64,000 nucleotides of DNA from Planococcus plakortidis (GCF_001687605.2 NZ_CP016539.2:588501-652500); one strand, 5' to 3'. Positions 9,497 through 19,080 are shown, counted from the first letter of the stretch. The notes: generated by a model not told the origin, from the letters alone. Numbers and translations are program-made.

Positions 9497-11520
9497 CCAA
9501 AGATAACCGGGATTTGGATGTCGAGAGCGTATCGGCACATCCCGAAGATAAAAACGTCAACCAGGAAGTGCTGGAGAAATACGATGTGGATGCGAAAGTC
9601 CGTAAACTGCGCAGCCGCAATATCGTTTTCGCCATCGCGGCCATCGCCATCGCTTATTCCCTTTATCACCTTTGGGTGACATTCAATCCGCTGCCTGCGC
9701 TTCAGGCGCGCTCGATTCACGTAGCGGTCGGGATGGGGCTTGTGTTCCTCGTCTATCCGGCATTCAAGAAGCAGGACAAGACACGCATCCCGTTCTATGA
9801 CTGGATATTGTTCTTATTCAGTTTGGCCACTGCCGGGTATTTGATCTACGAATACGAAGCGATCATGACGACGCGCGGCGGGATTCCGAACACGCTCGAC
9901 ATCATCATGGCCATCGCGACCGTCGTCCTTGTACTCGAGGCGGCGCGCCGCGTAACCGGCATCATCCTGCCGGTTCTCGCGCTTGTGTTCCTCGTCTATC
10001 CGTTTATCAGCCACAATTTGTGGATGCCGGATATGCTCATGACACGGCCGTTTGACCTTGGCGATATTTTCGGCCAATTGTACTTGAAGACGGAAGGTTT
10101 GTATTCGACGGCGATTTCCGCTTCCTTGCAATTCATCTTCCTGTTCATCTTGTTCGGCGCGTTCCTCGCGAAATCGGGGATGGGCCAATTGTTCAATGAC
10201 CTGGCGATGGCTCTTGCCGGATCCAAACAGGGCGGCCCGGCGAAAGTCGCGGTCATCTCATCCGGCTTCATGGGAAGCATCAACGGTTCCGCGATCGCAA
10301 ACGTTGTCGGAACCGGCGCGTTCACGATTCCCTTAATGAAGAAAATCGGCTACCACCGGAACTTTGCAGGCGCTGTCGAAGCGAGTGCCTCGGTCGGCGG
10401 GCAGATCCTGCCGCCGATCATGGGCGCCAGTGCCTTCATCATGGCAGAAACGACAGGCATCGCCTACGGCACGATTGCGCTTGCTGCACTGTTGCCAGCG
10501 GTCCTGTATTTCCTCGGCGTCATCATGCAAGTCCATTTCCGCGCCGGCAAAGACAGCTTGCGGGGCATCCCGAAAGCCGACTTGCCGCGCACGAAGGAAG
10601 TGCTGAAAGAAAAAGGGCATCTGCTTTTGCCGATCGTAGGGTTGATCTTCATGCTCTACACCGGCATGCCGATCGCTTATGCCGCCTTCTACACGATCGT
10701 ATTGACTGTTGTCGTCGCGGCGTTCCGCAAATCGACGCGCATGGGCGTCCGCGATATCCTCGAAGCGCTTGAAAACGGCGCGCGCCAATCGCTTTCCGTC
10801 ATGATCGCCTGTGCGGTCGTCGGGATCATCATCGGCGTCGTCAGCCTGACAAGCTTCGGGACCGTCATGACATCTGCGATCACGGCATTCGGTGCCGGCT
10901 CCCTGTTCTGGACTTTGTTCCTGACGATGCTTGCATCGATCGTGCTTGGCATGGGCTTGCCGTCCATTCCGGCATACATCATCACGGCGACGATGACGGC
11001 ACCGGCACTTGCCGAGTTCGGCATTCCCGTGCTCGTCGCGCATTTGTTCGTGTTCTACTTCGGGATCTTCGCGAACATCACGCCTCCTGTCGCACTGGCT
11101 GCCTTTGCGGGTGCCGGGGTATCCGGAGGGGATCCGATGCGGACCGGCTTCAATGCCTTGAAGCTCGCGATCGCCGGGTTCATCATCCCGTACCTGTTTG
11201 TCTATAATCCAGCGATGCTGATGATCGACACGACGGATGTGGCGGTCAATGCGACAGAATTCGCCTTGCCGCCGATACTCGAGATCCTCCTGATCACGGT
11301 AACCGCGATCATCGGGATCATCGCACTCAGTGCTGCAGCGGAAGGCTATTTCCAGACGCGCATGAATGTCGTGACGCGTATCCTGCTCGGTGCCGGCGCA
11401 TTGATGACGATTGTCCCGGAAACCTTGACGGATACGATCGGTCTGGTCATCGTGCTTGGGATCTTCGCCTTGAATTACATGAATGCACGCAAGAAAAACC
11501 AGTCGCCAAATGCGGCCTGA
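9493..11520 (+). CDS. fused TRAP transporter permease (DctQM type)
   Basis: A 675-residue multi-pass membrane protein in which the small (4-TM) and large (12-TM) TRAP subunits are fused, as usual for TAXI systems. Family marks include SGFMGSINGSAIANVVGTGAFTIP in two adjoining pieces near residues 255-280, and GGQILPPIMGASAFIMAE near 300. It drives Na+- or H+-coupled uptake of the ligand caught by the receptor. The start is ATG 9493 behind TAGGAGGG, overlapping the preceding stop by 4 bases. A strong terminator follows. Confidence 0.94.
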   Translation: MTKDNRDLDVESVSAHPEDKNVNQEVLEKYDVDAKVRKLRSRNIVFAIAAIAIAYSLYHLWVTFNPLPALQARSIHVAVGMGLVFLVYPAFKKQDKTRIPFYDWILFLFSLATAGYLIYEYEAIMTTRGGIPNTLDIIMAIATVVLVLEAARRVTGIILPVLALVFLVYPFISHNLWMPDMLMTRPFDLGDIFGQLYLKTEGLYSTAISASLQFIFLFILFGAFLAKSGMGQLFNDLAMALAGSKQGGPAKVAVISSGFMGSINGSAIANVVGTGAFTIPLMKKIGYHRNFAGAVEASASVGGQILPPIMGASAFIMAETTGIAYGTIALAALLPAVLYFLGVIMQVHFRAGKDSLRGIPKADLPRTKEVLKEKGHLLLPIVGLIFMLYTGMPIAYAAFYTIVLTVVVAAFRKSTRMGVRDILEALENGARQSLSVMIACAVVGIIIGVVSLTSFGTVMTSAITAFGAGSLFWTLFLTMLASIVLGMGLPSIPAYIITATMTAPALAEFGIPVLVAHLFVFYFGIFANITPPVALAAFAGAGVSGGDPMRTGFNALKLAIAGFIIPYLFVYNPAMLMIDTTDVAVNATEFALPPILEILLITVTAIIGIIALSAAAEGYFQTRMNVVTRILLGAGALMTIVPETLTDTIGLVIVLGIFALNYMNARKKNQSPNAA

Positions 11521-11528
11521 AGAATGAA

Positions 11529-11569
11529 ATGAAACCGCCAGGAAATTTCCTGGCGGTTTCATTTTTTTA
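11529..11569 (+). terminator. terminator of the TRAP operon
   Basis: A near-perfect stem (ATGAAACCGCCAGGAA against TTCCTGGCGGTTTCAT) followed by seven T. Confidence 0.95.
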
Positions 11570-11607
11570 TCCGGAATCCAAATACAATGAAAATGGATGC
11601 CTTCATT

Positions 11608-12573
11608 TTAAAGGTTTGACCAAGTTGCAGTTCCGTCATCTTCATCAAATTCAATGATGACATCCGTGACATTCTTGATGTTCTCTTTCAGTTTCTCTTC
11701 GATATAATCCCGGATTTCGTCTGCTTCTTCAATCGTCATCGACGGATCGACTTCGACCCTGATTTCAATATGCAGGCTATCCCCTTCTTTAATGGCATAC
11801 AGATCCTGGATGTCCCTAATTTGTGGATGTTCCATGATCCTTGCGCCGATTCGTGCTTGCAAACCAAGATCCGCTACACCCAGTACGCCGGCCGCATTGT
11901 CCAAGAAAATACGGCCGACGACGACAATGAGTGCGATCCCGATCAGGATGGAAGCATAGCCGGTCGCGCTATGGAAAGGCGTATAGGTGGAGACCACAAT
12001 GGCCAACAAGGCCAATAGGGCACCACCGACTGCTACATTATCTTCCAAAAAGACCAGCTTGGTGGCCGGATTCGCCTCTTTGGCATGGCGGTAGCTCGCG
12101 GGAATGATCTTAAAGCCGCTCACTTCCTCTTTCGGCAAGTGGGCGGTGATTTCTTTCATGGCTTTATAAAGAACAATGGCTTCGAGTATCGCTGCCGCTC
12201 CCAAGACACCAACATTAAGCCAGAACCAGTCCTCGGAATGGGCGGCATTTGAAATGTGGTGGATTCCTTCCACGATCGTTTCGTAAGCGAGCACCCCGAC
12301 TACAAGGACTGCGCCCAGTAGCACCAAGTTCACTAAACGCCCGAATCCGCCAGGAAAACGTTCGGTCGGCTGCTTCTTGCTGAGCGCAGAGCCGATAAAG
12401 ACGAAAAACTGGTTAGCGGCATCGCCGAAGCTATGCATCATTTCTGCAAACATCGCAACATTGCCGGTGATGAGGTAAGCAGCAGTTTTAATGATTGCGA
12501 CAATCGTATTCACAATAGCTGCCCAAAGAGCGGATTTGGTCCCGAATTTCAACAAGCTGATAAATTCTTTCAT
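11608..12573 (-). CDS. cation diffusion facilitator family transporter (ZnT9-like)
   Basis: A 321-residue membrane protein with about six membrane segments and a C-terminal cytoplasmic domain (ISIRVEVDPSMTIEEADEIRD type). HSFGDAANQ in the second helix is the CDF metal-site helix. FLEDNVAVGG in the fifth resembles the SLC30A9-like branch, and the usual HPYGH loop is replaced by ERFPGGFGR. It exports Zn2+ or a related divalent ion. The start is moved to ATG 12573 behind GAAGGAAAAG. A longer frame reaches 12639 without a ribosome site. Confidence 0.88.
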   Translation of the reverse strand: MKEFISLLKFGTKSALWAAIVNTIVAIIKTAAYLITGNVAMFAEMMHSFGDAANQFFVFIGSALSKKQPTERFPGGFGRLVNLVLLGAVLVVGVLAYETIVEGIHHISNAAHSEDWFWLNVGVLGAAAILEAIVLYKAMKEITAHLPKEEVSGFKIIPASYRHAKEANPATKLVFLEDNVAVGGALLALLAIVVSTYTPFHSATGYASILIGIALIVVVGRIFLDNAAGVLGVADLGLQARIGARIMEHPQIRDIQDLYAIKEGDSLHIEIRVEVDPSMTIEEADEIRDYIEEKLKENIKNVTDVIIEFDEDDGTATWSNL

Positions 12574-12780
12574 AACTTTTCCTTCTTTCCAGGAAATTGA
12601 TAAGTATATGTAATTCGTTTCCCTTAATTTCAGTCGCAAAACATTGAAAGAAAGCAGGGCCGGGCGAATTTTACCCTTCCTGTGTATAATGGAGCTAAAA
12701 AAGCATATTTTTCGAATGTGTCCATTATTTGGGCGACAGGGATCGATTCAATAGCTGATCAAGCAGCAAGGAGGACGGAT

Positions 12781-13923
12781 ATGGGGAAAAGCCTTCTGTT
12801 TTCAAATGTTTTGGTAGTGGATGAGGATGGTGTAGAGCGGATAGATGTGCTGACCGCAGATGGGCGTATCGAAAAAATGGGGCATGGGCTCGTGGCTAAG
12901 GATGCGCAAGCCTTTGATGGCCGCGGCAAAATCCTGATGCCGGGGTTCATCGATATCCATGTGCACGGGGCGAACGGGTTCGATGTGATGGATGCGGACG
13001 CTGCGGCGCTGTCGGGCATCGCGCAAGCTTTGCCGAAAGAAGGGGTGACGGCGTTTGTTGCGACAACGATGACGCAAACCGAAGGACGCATCGCACGTGC
13101 TGTCGAAACGGCAGGGAAGTATAGAAGCGCGGACGGCGAAGCGGAATTGCTCGGGATCCATCTCGAAGGGCCGTTTTTGTCTCCGGAACAGGCGGGTGCA
13201 CAAAATCCCGAGCATTTCCTGAAACCTGAGCTTGATTTATTCAACCATTGGCAAGCGCTTGGCGGCGGCCGTATCCGCATCGTCACCTTGGCGCCCGAGC
13301 TCGAAGGGGCGGATAAATTTATCGCGGGACTCGAAGCGTCGGGGGTGATCGCCTCCATCGGGCATTCGGCGGCGACTTATGAACAAACGGTCGCCTCGAA
13401 CGCGCAGCATGTGACGCATCTATTCAATCAAATGACGGCGTTCCATCACCGCGAACCGGGCGTGGTGGGGGCAGCGATGCTGGATTCACGTTTCCGGGTC
13501 GAGTTGATCGCGGATTTGATCCATAACCATCCAGCGGCGGTGAAACTGGCGTATCAACAGATCGGTGCGGGGCGGTTGATCCTGATTACCGATGCGATGC
13601 GCGCCAAAGGCCTTGGTTATGGCAATTATGATCTCGGCGGCCAGACCGTGGTGGTCGATGAAACAGGGACAAGGATCCAGACGGGGAGGCTCGCCGGAAG
13701 TGTATTGACGATGGATCGGGCTCTCCGGAATGTCCGCGATTTGGCGCAATGCAGTTTGCCGGAACTCGCACAGATGAGTTCCGGAAATGCCGCAGCGGCA
13801 CTCGGGCTTCACGGTAAAGGGAAGATTGCGCGCGGAATGGATGCCGACCTCGTGCTGATGACGGAAGCGCTGGAAGTGGAATTGACTGTATGCCGAGGGG
13901 AGATCGCTTTTTCGGCAAATTAA
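12781..13923 (+). CDS. nagA: N-acetylglucosamine-6-phosphate deacetylase
   Basis: A 380-residue amidohydrolase that deacetylates GlcNAc-6-phosphate to glucosamine-6-phosphate. Metal and substrate motifs are all present: DIHVHGANGFD near residue 60, HLEGPFLSPEQAGAQNPEH near 125, IGHSAATYEQ and THLFNQMTAFHHREPG near 200-220, and the catalytic Asp in LITDAMRAKG. The start is ATG 12781 behind GCAAGGAGG. No nagB or GntR regulator lies next to it, so it appears separated from the rest of an amino-sugar pathway. Confidence 0.93.
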   Translation: MGKSLLFSNVLVVDEDGVERIDVLTADGRIEKMGHGLVAKDAQAFDGRGKILMPGFIDIHVHGANGFDVMDADAAALSGIAQALPKEGVTAFVATTMTQTEGRIARAVETAGKYRSADGEAELLGIHLEGPFLSPEQAGAQNPEHFLKPELDLFNHWQALGGGRIRIVTLAPELEGADKFIAGLEASGVIASIGHSAATYEQTVASNAQHVTHLFNQMTAFHHREPGVVGAAMLDSRFRVELIADLIHNHPAAVKLAYQQIGAGRLILITDAMRAKGLGYGNYDLGGQTVVVDETGTRIQTGRLAGSVLTMDRALRNVRDLAQCSLPELAQMSSGNAAAALGLHGKGKIARGMDADLVLMTEALEVELTVCRGEIAFSAN

Positions 13924-13956
13924 AATGCCTGGATGAACAATCCAGGCATTCTTTTG
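13924..13956 (+). terminator. terminator between nagA and the convergent lipoprotein gene
   Basis: AATGCCTGGA pairs with TCCAGGCATT around a seven-base loop and is followed by CTTTT. It probably serves both converging genes. Confidence 0.85.
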
Positions 13957-13957
13957 G

Positions 13958-14584
13958 TTACTGAGCGGTTAATTCGCTTTCTGTAACCCATTTATGGTTG
14001 CTGACTGACTCTCCGGTTTCGGTATTTTCGAAATCGACCATATAGACGGTCGTTTCTTCAGCACTGTCGACTGCTGCACTTGCGCCTTCCATGCCTTCCA
14101 TATGGTCAGCCGCGAGCGTCACGGCATCGCCTTCAGTGTAAGGGGCATCTTGCGCATCTTCAAGTTCTTCATGAATCACCCATTTATGGTTTTCGACAGG
14201 TGCCCCTCCGTCTGTCGGCGTGTAGCTGACGCTGTAGGCAGTCGTGTCGTATGCACCGGCGATGGTCGCTGTGGCACCATCCATTCCCGGCATATGGTCT
14301 GCTTGAATGGTCGCCTTATCCCCGACAGCATATGTCGGATTAGCGGCTTCCATCAACTCATCCGGCACTTCGCCATCGCTTGAATGGTCCATGCCTCCGT
14401 GGCCATCGCTTTCTTCGCGTTCTTCTGGGTCATCGATTTCTTCGAGCACTTTGCCTGCTTCGTTGGTCGTCTCGGATTGTTCTTCGGGAGCGGCTGAATT
14501 ATCCGCTTCCTCGCCTCCGCACGCGGCAAGTGTCAGGGCTGCTGCGAGCGATGCGCTGCCCATCATGAGTTTTTTCCTGATCAT
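13958..14584 (-). CDS. YdhK-like lipoprotein with two DUF1541 repeats
   Basis: A 208-residue lipoprotein. The lipobox LAAC lies near residue 21, followed by an acidic linker with HGGMDHS, then two copies of the DUF1541 domain (first near 85-140, second near 145-205). Each has a DHM-GM start (QADHMPGMDGA, AADHMEGMEGA) and a NHKWV end. DUF1541/YdhK proteins are often found near copper-handling genes, and a His/Met-rich surface fits metal binding. That role is inferred. It is divergent from the BNR lipoprotein gene. Confidence 0.88.
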   Translation of the reverse strand: MIRKKLMMGSASLAAALTLAACGGEEADNSAAPEEQSETTNEAGKVLEEIDDPEEREESDGHGGMDHSSDGEVPDELMEAANPTYAVGDKATIQADHMPGMDGATATIAGAYDTTAYSVSYTPTDGGAPVENHKWVIHEELEDAQDAPYTEGDAVTLAADHMEGMEGASAAVDSAEETTVYMVDFENTETGESVSNHKWVTESELTAQ

Positions 14585-14747
14585 CCAATTCCCTCGTTTC
14601 CTGAAAATCTATTTCTACCTGCCACATACCCGATACGTGGCGAGGTATGTATTTTGTGACAAAGATGCATCATTTTGCGCAATTAGTTGACCTTTTATTC
14701 GGACCATGAAACTATAGAAACAGCACAACAGAGAGGAAGATCGAGCG

Positions 14748-15731
14748 ATGAAAAACAACTGGTTATGGCCGGTGATCGCAGCCGGGCTGTTCATTTCAGC
14801 TTGCGGCGCAGAAACGGCTCAACAGGAAACAGAAAATCCAGCTGACGCGTCTCCCGAATCAACTGAAGAAACCGAAACGGCTTCAGCTGTGGATAGTGCG
14901 GCAATGGAGCTGGAAGTGCCGTTTGACGGCGTGATGGATCACGTCCATGGCATGGGTTATATCGAAGAAAACGGCGGCTTGTATTTCGCTTCGCATCATG
15001 GATTGAAAGTGCACCGCGACGGAAAGTGGACGGAAATCGAAGATCAATACCATGATTTCATGGGCTTTAATGCGACAGCAACCGGTTTTGTGTCATCAGG
15101 GCATCCTGATATGCAATCCGGCATGCAAAATCCGCTCGGCATCAAACGCAGCGATGATGGGGGAGAAACTTTCGAAGACCTCGGGTTTGAAGGAGAAACG
15201 GATTTTCATGAAATGGCAGTCGGCTACAATACGAATAATTTATTCGTCTTCAATCCGCAGGCGAATTCCGAAATGGAAACCGGCTTCCACCGCAGCGACG
15301 ATGCCGGAGAGACCTGGCAGCAGACAGCAGCAGAAGGGCTTGACGGGAAAGTGACCTATCTTGCGATGCATCCCGACGATTCGATGATGATCGCAGCAGC
15401 GTCGAACCAGGGAATCTTCTTGTCTGAAGATGGCGGCGAGAGCTTCACGCGCATCACGGAAGGTGAACTCGGAACGGCCGCATTCTTCAGTGAAGACGCG
15501 CTTTATTATGGCACGTACAGTGAACAGGCAAAACTGGTGAAACGCGACTTGTCAGGCGAGGAGCAGGAGATTTCCTTGCCGGAGATGACGGAAGACGGAG
15601 TTGTCTATGTTGCGCAGCATCCGGAAAATCCGGAGCAGTTGGCGATTTACACCGTCAAGGGCCATGCGTGGCAAACACAGGATGCCGGTGAAAACTGGAC
15701 ACAAATCTTGAATGCGGGGCAAGTGCAGTAA
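14748..15731 (+). CDS. BNR/WD40-like repeat lipoprotein (F510_1955 family)
   Basis: A 327-residue lipoprotein: signal peptide with ISAC lipobox near residue 19, acidic linker, then a beta-propeller with repeated Asp-box-like units (RSDDGGETFEDLG, RSDDAGETWQQT, SEDGGESFTRI, TQDAGENWTQI). HVHGMGYIEENGGLYFASHH near the start of the mature part matches the F510_1955-type proteins annotated as glycosyl hydrolases. No catalytic proof is visible, so a binding or structural role is equally possible. The ribosome site is GAGAGGAAG. It is divergently paired with the YdhK-like gene. Confidence 0.82.
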   Translation: MKNNWLWPVIAAGLFISACGAETAQQETENPADASPESTEETETASAVDSAAMELEVPFDGVMDHVHGMGYIEENGGLYFASHHGLKVHRDGKWTEIEDQYHDFMGFNATATGFVSSGHPDMQSGMQNPLGIKRSDDGGETFEDLGFEGETDFHEMAVGYNTNNLFVFNPQANSEMETGFHRSDDAGETWQQTAAEGLDGKVTYLAMHPDDSMMIAAASNQGIFLSEDGGESFTRITEGELGTAAFFSEDALYYGTYSEQAKLVKRDLSGEEQEISLPEMTEDGVVYVAQHPENPEQLAIYTVKGHAWQTQDAGENWTQILNAGQVQ

Positions 15732-15786
15732 GCAGTAATGAGTGAATACCTTATTTAGTGGAAGCCTAGCATGACAAACGATCAAT

Positions 15787-15817
15787 ACCCGCCCTCAAAT
15801 CTGAGGGCGGGTGTTTT
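15787..15817 (+). terminator. terminator between converging genes
   Basis: CCCGCCCTCA pairs with TGAGGGCGGG around four bases, followed by TGTTTTTT. Confidence 0.9.
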
Positions 15818-17302
15818 TTACGTCAGCAAAGCTTTTCCGGAAATTGAGCGTGCGCAATGGATGCCACTTGCGGCGACGCCGATCGTGCCGCCGCCAGGGA
15901 AGATATGGTCACCCGTCAGATACAGTTCCGGCAAACCGCTATGATGTGAAATGGACTTGAACAACGCCGCATCCAAAGTCTGCGCGAAGCCGCCCACATA
16001 GCCGTTCGGACGTCCGGTATAATGCTGCCAGGCGAGCGGGGCGCCGCTTTCGACATGGACGATCGCCGAACGGAATCCTGGGATATGCTGCTCGATCAAC
16101 TCCAGCATGCGCTCTGAGAGTTCGGTGCGCATCGCTTCATAATCCTCCTGCGGCTGCCAATAGCCGGGCTTCGAATGCGTCGAAATGGTCACCGTCTGGA
16201 AGCCTTCAGGGGCGCGCAGCCGGTCATCGGGCCGTGATGCCGACATGAAGAAATGATGCCCTTCGTCCATGGCCGCACCGCTCGAGAGCTGGCGGAATTC
16301 GGGGAGAGGTTCTGACAGTTTCTCTGCATCGATCGCCAAGTATAAAGTCAAAGTCGTCCAGGTTTCGGTGCCGATGCCTTCTTGCAGCGGGCGTTTCAAT
16401 CGGTGATGATGATCGACCGGCAACAGCTCGGTCAATTGCTGGATCGGCGCATTGAAGACGACGGCGTCCGCTTCGTAGGAATTGCCGCGCTGGTCGCGGG
16501 CATGCCAGACGCCTTCTTGATACTCAAGCGTCTGTACGGTGCGCGGCTTTTTTACTTTGCCGCCATTTTCTTTAATGCTGTCCGCCATCAATTCCGCGAA
16601 ACGGTACAAGCCGCCCGGGACGTAATAAGCGCCTTCATGGTAAATATCGAGCGCCACTGCCGCAAGCAGATACGAGACATCTTCCGTTGTCGTCTGCATG
16701 CTGTCGATCAACAGCCCATCGAGCACATGGCGGAACGCATCGAGTTCGTGGAGGCCGTGCTTTTTCAACACGTCACCGAGTGTCAGCCGGAACTTCGGCA
16801 ACAGGCGCAAGTGAACCGGGCGCAAAGCTTTCACGAGCGCCGCCCATTCCCGCACATTGGCAGGCGGCAGCGCAGGCAGCGGCCCCATCAAGGTACGGGT
16901 GATGCGCGCCGTGCGATACAATTCCGCATAGAACGACAAGATCGCGGTTCGGTGCTCCGGAAAATGGGCAGCGAGTTCACGGACATGCGTCCTGCGGTCC
17001 TTGTGGAAAACGAAAGTGCCTGACGGATGGACCATTTCCATCACCCGCCCGAGCGGCTCGAGATCCATTTGCTTTCCGAGATGGCGGAATACGCGTTCAT
17101 GGATGCCGCCGGGTTCGAGTCCCATGCCGAGGGTGGCGCCGACCGGGAATAGGTACGGGTGGCGCTTATATTTTCCGGCGCAGCCGCCGAGTTCAACTGC
17201 GGCTTCGAGCACGGTCACTTCATAGCCTTCTTTTGCCAGCAAGGAGCCGGCCGTCAATCCGCCGATGCCGGCGCCGACGACCAATATGCGTTTCGTCATC
17301 AT
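15818..17302 (-). CDS. phytoene-desaturase-like FAD-dependent oxidoreductase
   Basis: A 494-residue flavoprotein of the CrtI/CrtO-like amine-oxidase superfamily. The dinucleotide-binding fold is VVGAGIGGLTAG near residue 8, with VLEAAVELGGCAG after it, and the C-terminal FAD segment is LYLTGDHIFPGGGTIGV. Planococci make carotenoids, so a desaturase/isomerase-type reaction is possible, but no crt gene is nearby. The position beside copper-related genes gives no clear clue. The start is ATG 17302 or 17299 behind GAGGGG. Confidence 0.82.
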   Translation of the reverse strand: MMTKRILVVGAGIGGLTAGSLLAKEGYEVTVLEAAVELGGCAGKYKRHPYLFPVGATLGMGLEPGGIHERVFRHLGKQMDLEPLGRVMEMVHPSGTFVFHKDRRTHVRELAAHFPEHRTAILSFYAELYRTARITRTLMGPLPALPPANVREWAALVKALRPVHLRLLPKFRLTLGDVLKKHGLHELDAFRHVLDGLLIDSMQTTTEDVSYLLAAVALDIYHEGAYYVPGGLYRFAELMADSIKENGGKVKKPRTVQTLEYQEGVWHARDQRGNSYEADAVVFNAPIQQLTELLPVDHHHRLKRPLQEGIGTETWTTLTLYLAIDAEKLSEPLPEFRQLSSGAAMDEGHHFFMSASRPDDRLRAPEGFQTVTISTHSKPGYWQPQEDYEAMRTELSERMLELIEQHIPGFRSAIVHVESGAPLAWQHYTGRPNGYVGGFAQTLDAALFKSISHHSGLPELYLTGDHIFPGGGTIGVAASGIHCARSISGKALLT

Positions 17303-17358
17303 TTCCCCTCATTTCTCCCATGAAAAAACGCCCGGCAGATCAGCCGGACGCATCTTGC

Positions 17359-17688
17359 TTATGCCACTTGTCTGCAAGCTTCTGCGCATTTCATGCAAGC
17401 TTCCGCGCATTTTTGGCAATGGTCATGGTCATGTTTTTTGCATTCGTTTCCGCATGCTTCGCAAATCTCCGCACATACTTTCGCGAGTTGTGACACAAAC
17501 GGCGAGTTGCGTTCGATCGCTTGGGCGAGATAGCTGCAGATGTCTGCACATTCGCGGTCGAGCCGGATGCACTCGGCCATCATTTTCACATCGTCTTCCT
17601 TCAGGCAAGCATCGAAACAATGGTTGCACGCCACCATGCATTCATGGAGCGTCTTGGACAGTTCTGCGTGTTGTGCATGTTCTACCAT
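17359..17688 (-). CDS. cysteine-rich four-helix copper-binding protein (DUF326, Csp-like)
   Basis: A 109-residue all-helical protein with 16 cysteines, many as CxxxC or CxxC pairs along the helices (CMVACNHCFDAC, CAEICEACGNEC, CQKCAEACMKCAEAC), plus HDHDH. This is the pattern of YhjQ/Csp3-type copper-storage proteins, where the helix-bundle core is lined by thiols that bind many Cu(I). No signal peptide is present, so it should act in the cytosol. The ribosome site AGGAGG lies just upstream of ATG 17688. Confidence 0.92.
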   Translation of the reverse strand: MVEHAQHAELSKTLHECMVACNHCFDACLKEDDVKMMAECIRLDRECADICSYLAQAIERNSPFVSQLAKVCAEICEACGNECKKHDHDHCQKCAEACMKCAEACRQVA

Positions 17689-17776
17689 TCCGTAAAACCT
17701 CCTATAAGAATTATGGTCATTCGCTTATTCCTTGGATTTCCCGCCTGACAGGAAAATAAACAATGGCGAGTGGATT

Positions 17777-17998
17777 CTATCCGTTTTTGCGCAGTCCTGG
17801 CTTCTGCTCAAGTTCTTTCATGCGCTTGCGGAACTCGTCTTCCGACAGCTCGCCGCGCGAGAAGCGCTCTTTCAATAACTGCGCTTCGTGGTGGGGAGGT
17901 GGCAGTTTATGAGGTTTATGGCGAATGAAAAACAGCACAAGGCACAGGATGATGAGCACGACCATCAAAGCGACGAGGACAATAAAGAGCCTGAACAT
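17777..17998 (-). CDS. SHOCT-domain small membrane protein
   Basis: 73 residues: one N-terminal membrane helix (residues 3-25), a basic/His-rich linker (RHKPHKLPPPHH), then a SHOCT motif (LLKERFSRGELSEDEFRKRMKELE). SHOCT segments are short oligomerisation motifs. Similar proteins often sit beside copper-storage and copper-efflux genes, which fits the neighbouring Csp-like gene 90 bases downstream on the same strand. Confidence 0.85.
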   Translation of the reverse strand: MFRLFIVLVALMVVLIILCLVLFFIRHKPHKLPPPHHEAQLLKERFSRGELSEDEFRKRMKELEQKPGLRKNG

Positions 17999-18141
17999 AA
18001 GCGTTCACTCCGTTCGCTTTCTTTTCTTCCAGTTTACGCCAAAAGACCGAAAATTGCGTCTTTTTAAGTTACAAAAATATATTCTTGTAAGATGCTAGAT
18101 ATGCTACGCTTATGGATAATTCAGGAAAAGGAGGAAGTGGC

Positions 18142-18696
18142 ATGTTTGTACATAAGATTGATGAAGAGTTAGCGTTGAAATTGGTCGAGATGCAAGACGC
18201 AGAGCGGATTTTTGAATTGACGGACCGTTCGCGTGCTGCACTGAAGGAATGGCTGCCATGGCTCGATCACACGAAAACCGTCGAGGATACGAAAAATTTC
18301 ATCCAGTCGTGCGCTGAAAGTTTCGCGCTCGGAAAAAGCTTGAATTGCGCGATTGTCTACCAAGGCGAACTGGCCGGAATCGCCGGCTTCAACGAAATCA
18401 ATGAAGCGAAACAGACGGCCTATATCGGCTATTGGCTCGACACGGAATACCAGGGACAGGGCATCATGACAAGGGTGGCGGGAGCGCTGACAGATTATGC
18501 GCTAACGGAGCGTGGGCTCAACAAAGTCGAGATCCGCGCAGCGGTCGGCAACGGGAAAAGCCGCAACATCCCGATCCGTCTCGGCTTTACGGAAGAAGGC
18601 GTAATCCGCCAAGCGGAATGGCTCTACGATCATTTCGTCGACCACGTTGTCTACGGCATGCTGAAATCGGAATGGCCACCTGAAAAAGACGCGTGA
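18142..18696 (+). CDS. GNAT-family N-acetyltransferase (RimJ/RimL type)
   Basis: A 184-residue acetyltransferase. The start is at ATG 18142 behind AAAAGGAGGAAG. An in-frame ATG at 18112 has no site. Motif A is YIGYWLDTEYQGQGIMTR, giving the acetyl-CoA pyrophosphate loop (QGQGIM), followed by IRAAVGNGKSRNIPIRLGF. This organisation matches ribosomal-protein serine acetyltransferase-like proteins such as YdaF. The substrate is not known. The downstream genes start after a further promoter-like gap. Confidence 0.88.
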   Translation: MFVHKIDEELALKLVEMQDAERIFELTDRSRAALKEWLPWLDHTKTVEDTKNFIQSCAESFALGKSLNCAIVYQGELAGIAGFNEINEAKQTAYIGYWLDTEYQGQGIMTRVAGALTDYALTERGLNKVEIRAAVGNGKSRNIPIRLGFTEEGVIRQAEWLYDHFVDHVVYGMLKSEWPPEKDA

Positions 18697-18789
18697 AATT
18701 CATCCATCTTTTTTTACGCAATGTTTCCCACAGCCTTCCTCATTTAGTAAAATAAGAAGGAAACTAGAATTACAGGAGGAATATTATCT

Positions 18790-19080
18790 ATGAAGCATTT
18801 TCTACTCGGCCTTCTTGTGTCAGGCCTTATCGCACTCATCGCTTTCCTGGCAGATGACTGGTCGCTATTGTTCCCGATTGCGGGGGCCGTCGCCGTCATC
18901 GCACTCGTCTGGGCGGTCATCTCGTCCGCCACGGCAGGCAAGCAAGTGAAATCTTCATTCAACACGAGCTCGGAACGCCGCCGGGCACAGCAGGCGCGCA
19001 ACGCCAAAGTGAAAAACCTTGTGCTGTTCGCGTTGCCGAACCTGGTGTTGGCGCTCGTCGGGTTGTTCATACTTTCCTAA
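18790..19080 (+). CDS. small membrane protein, three predicted TM helices
   Basis: 96 residues with hydrophobic helices at about 4-21, 26-47 and 77-95 and a basic cytoplasmic loop (SSERRRAQQARNAKVK). CAGGAGGA lies 8 bases before ATG 18790. I do not recognise a characterised family. It is 20 bases upstream of a methyltransferase gene and probably co-transcribed with it. Confidence 0.75.
   Translation: MKHFLLGLLVSGLIALIAFLADDWSLLFPIAGAVAVIALVWAVISSATAGKQVKSSFNTSSERRRAQQARNAKVKNLVLFALPNLVLALVGLFILS

Noticed and set aside
10333-11562. 409-codon open frame antisense to the TRAP permease
   Set aside because: It is a shadow of a clear transporter gene. Its translation is a charged low-complexity string without motifs.
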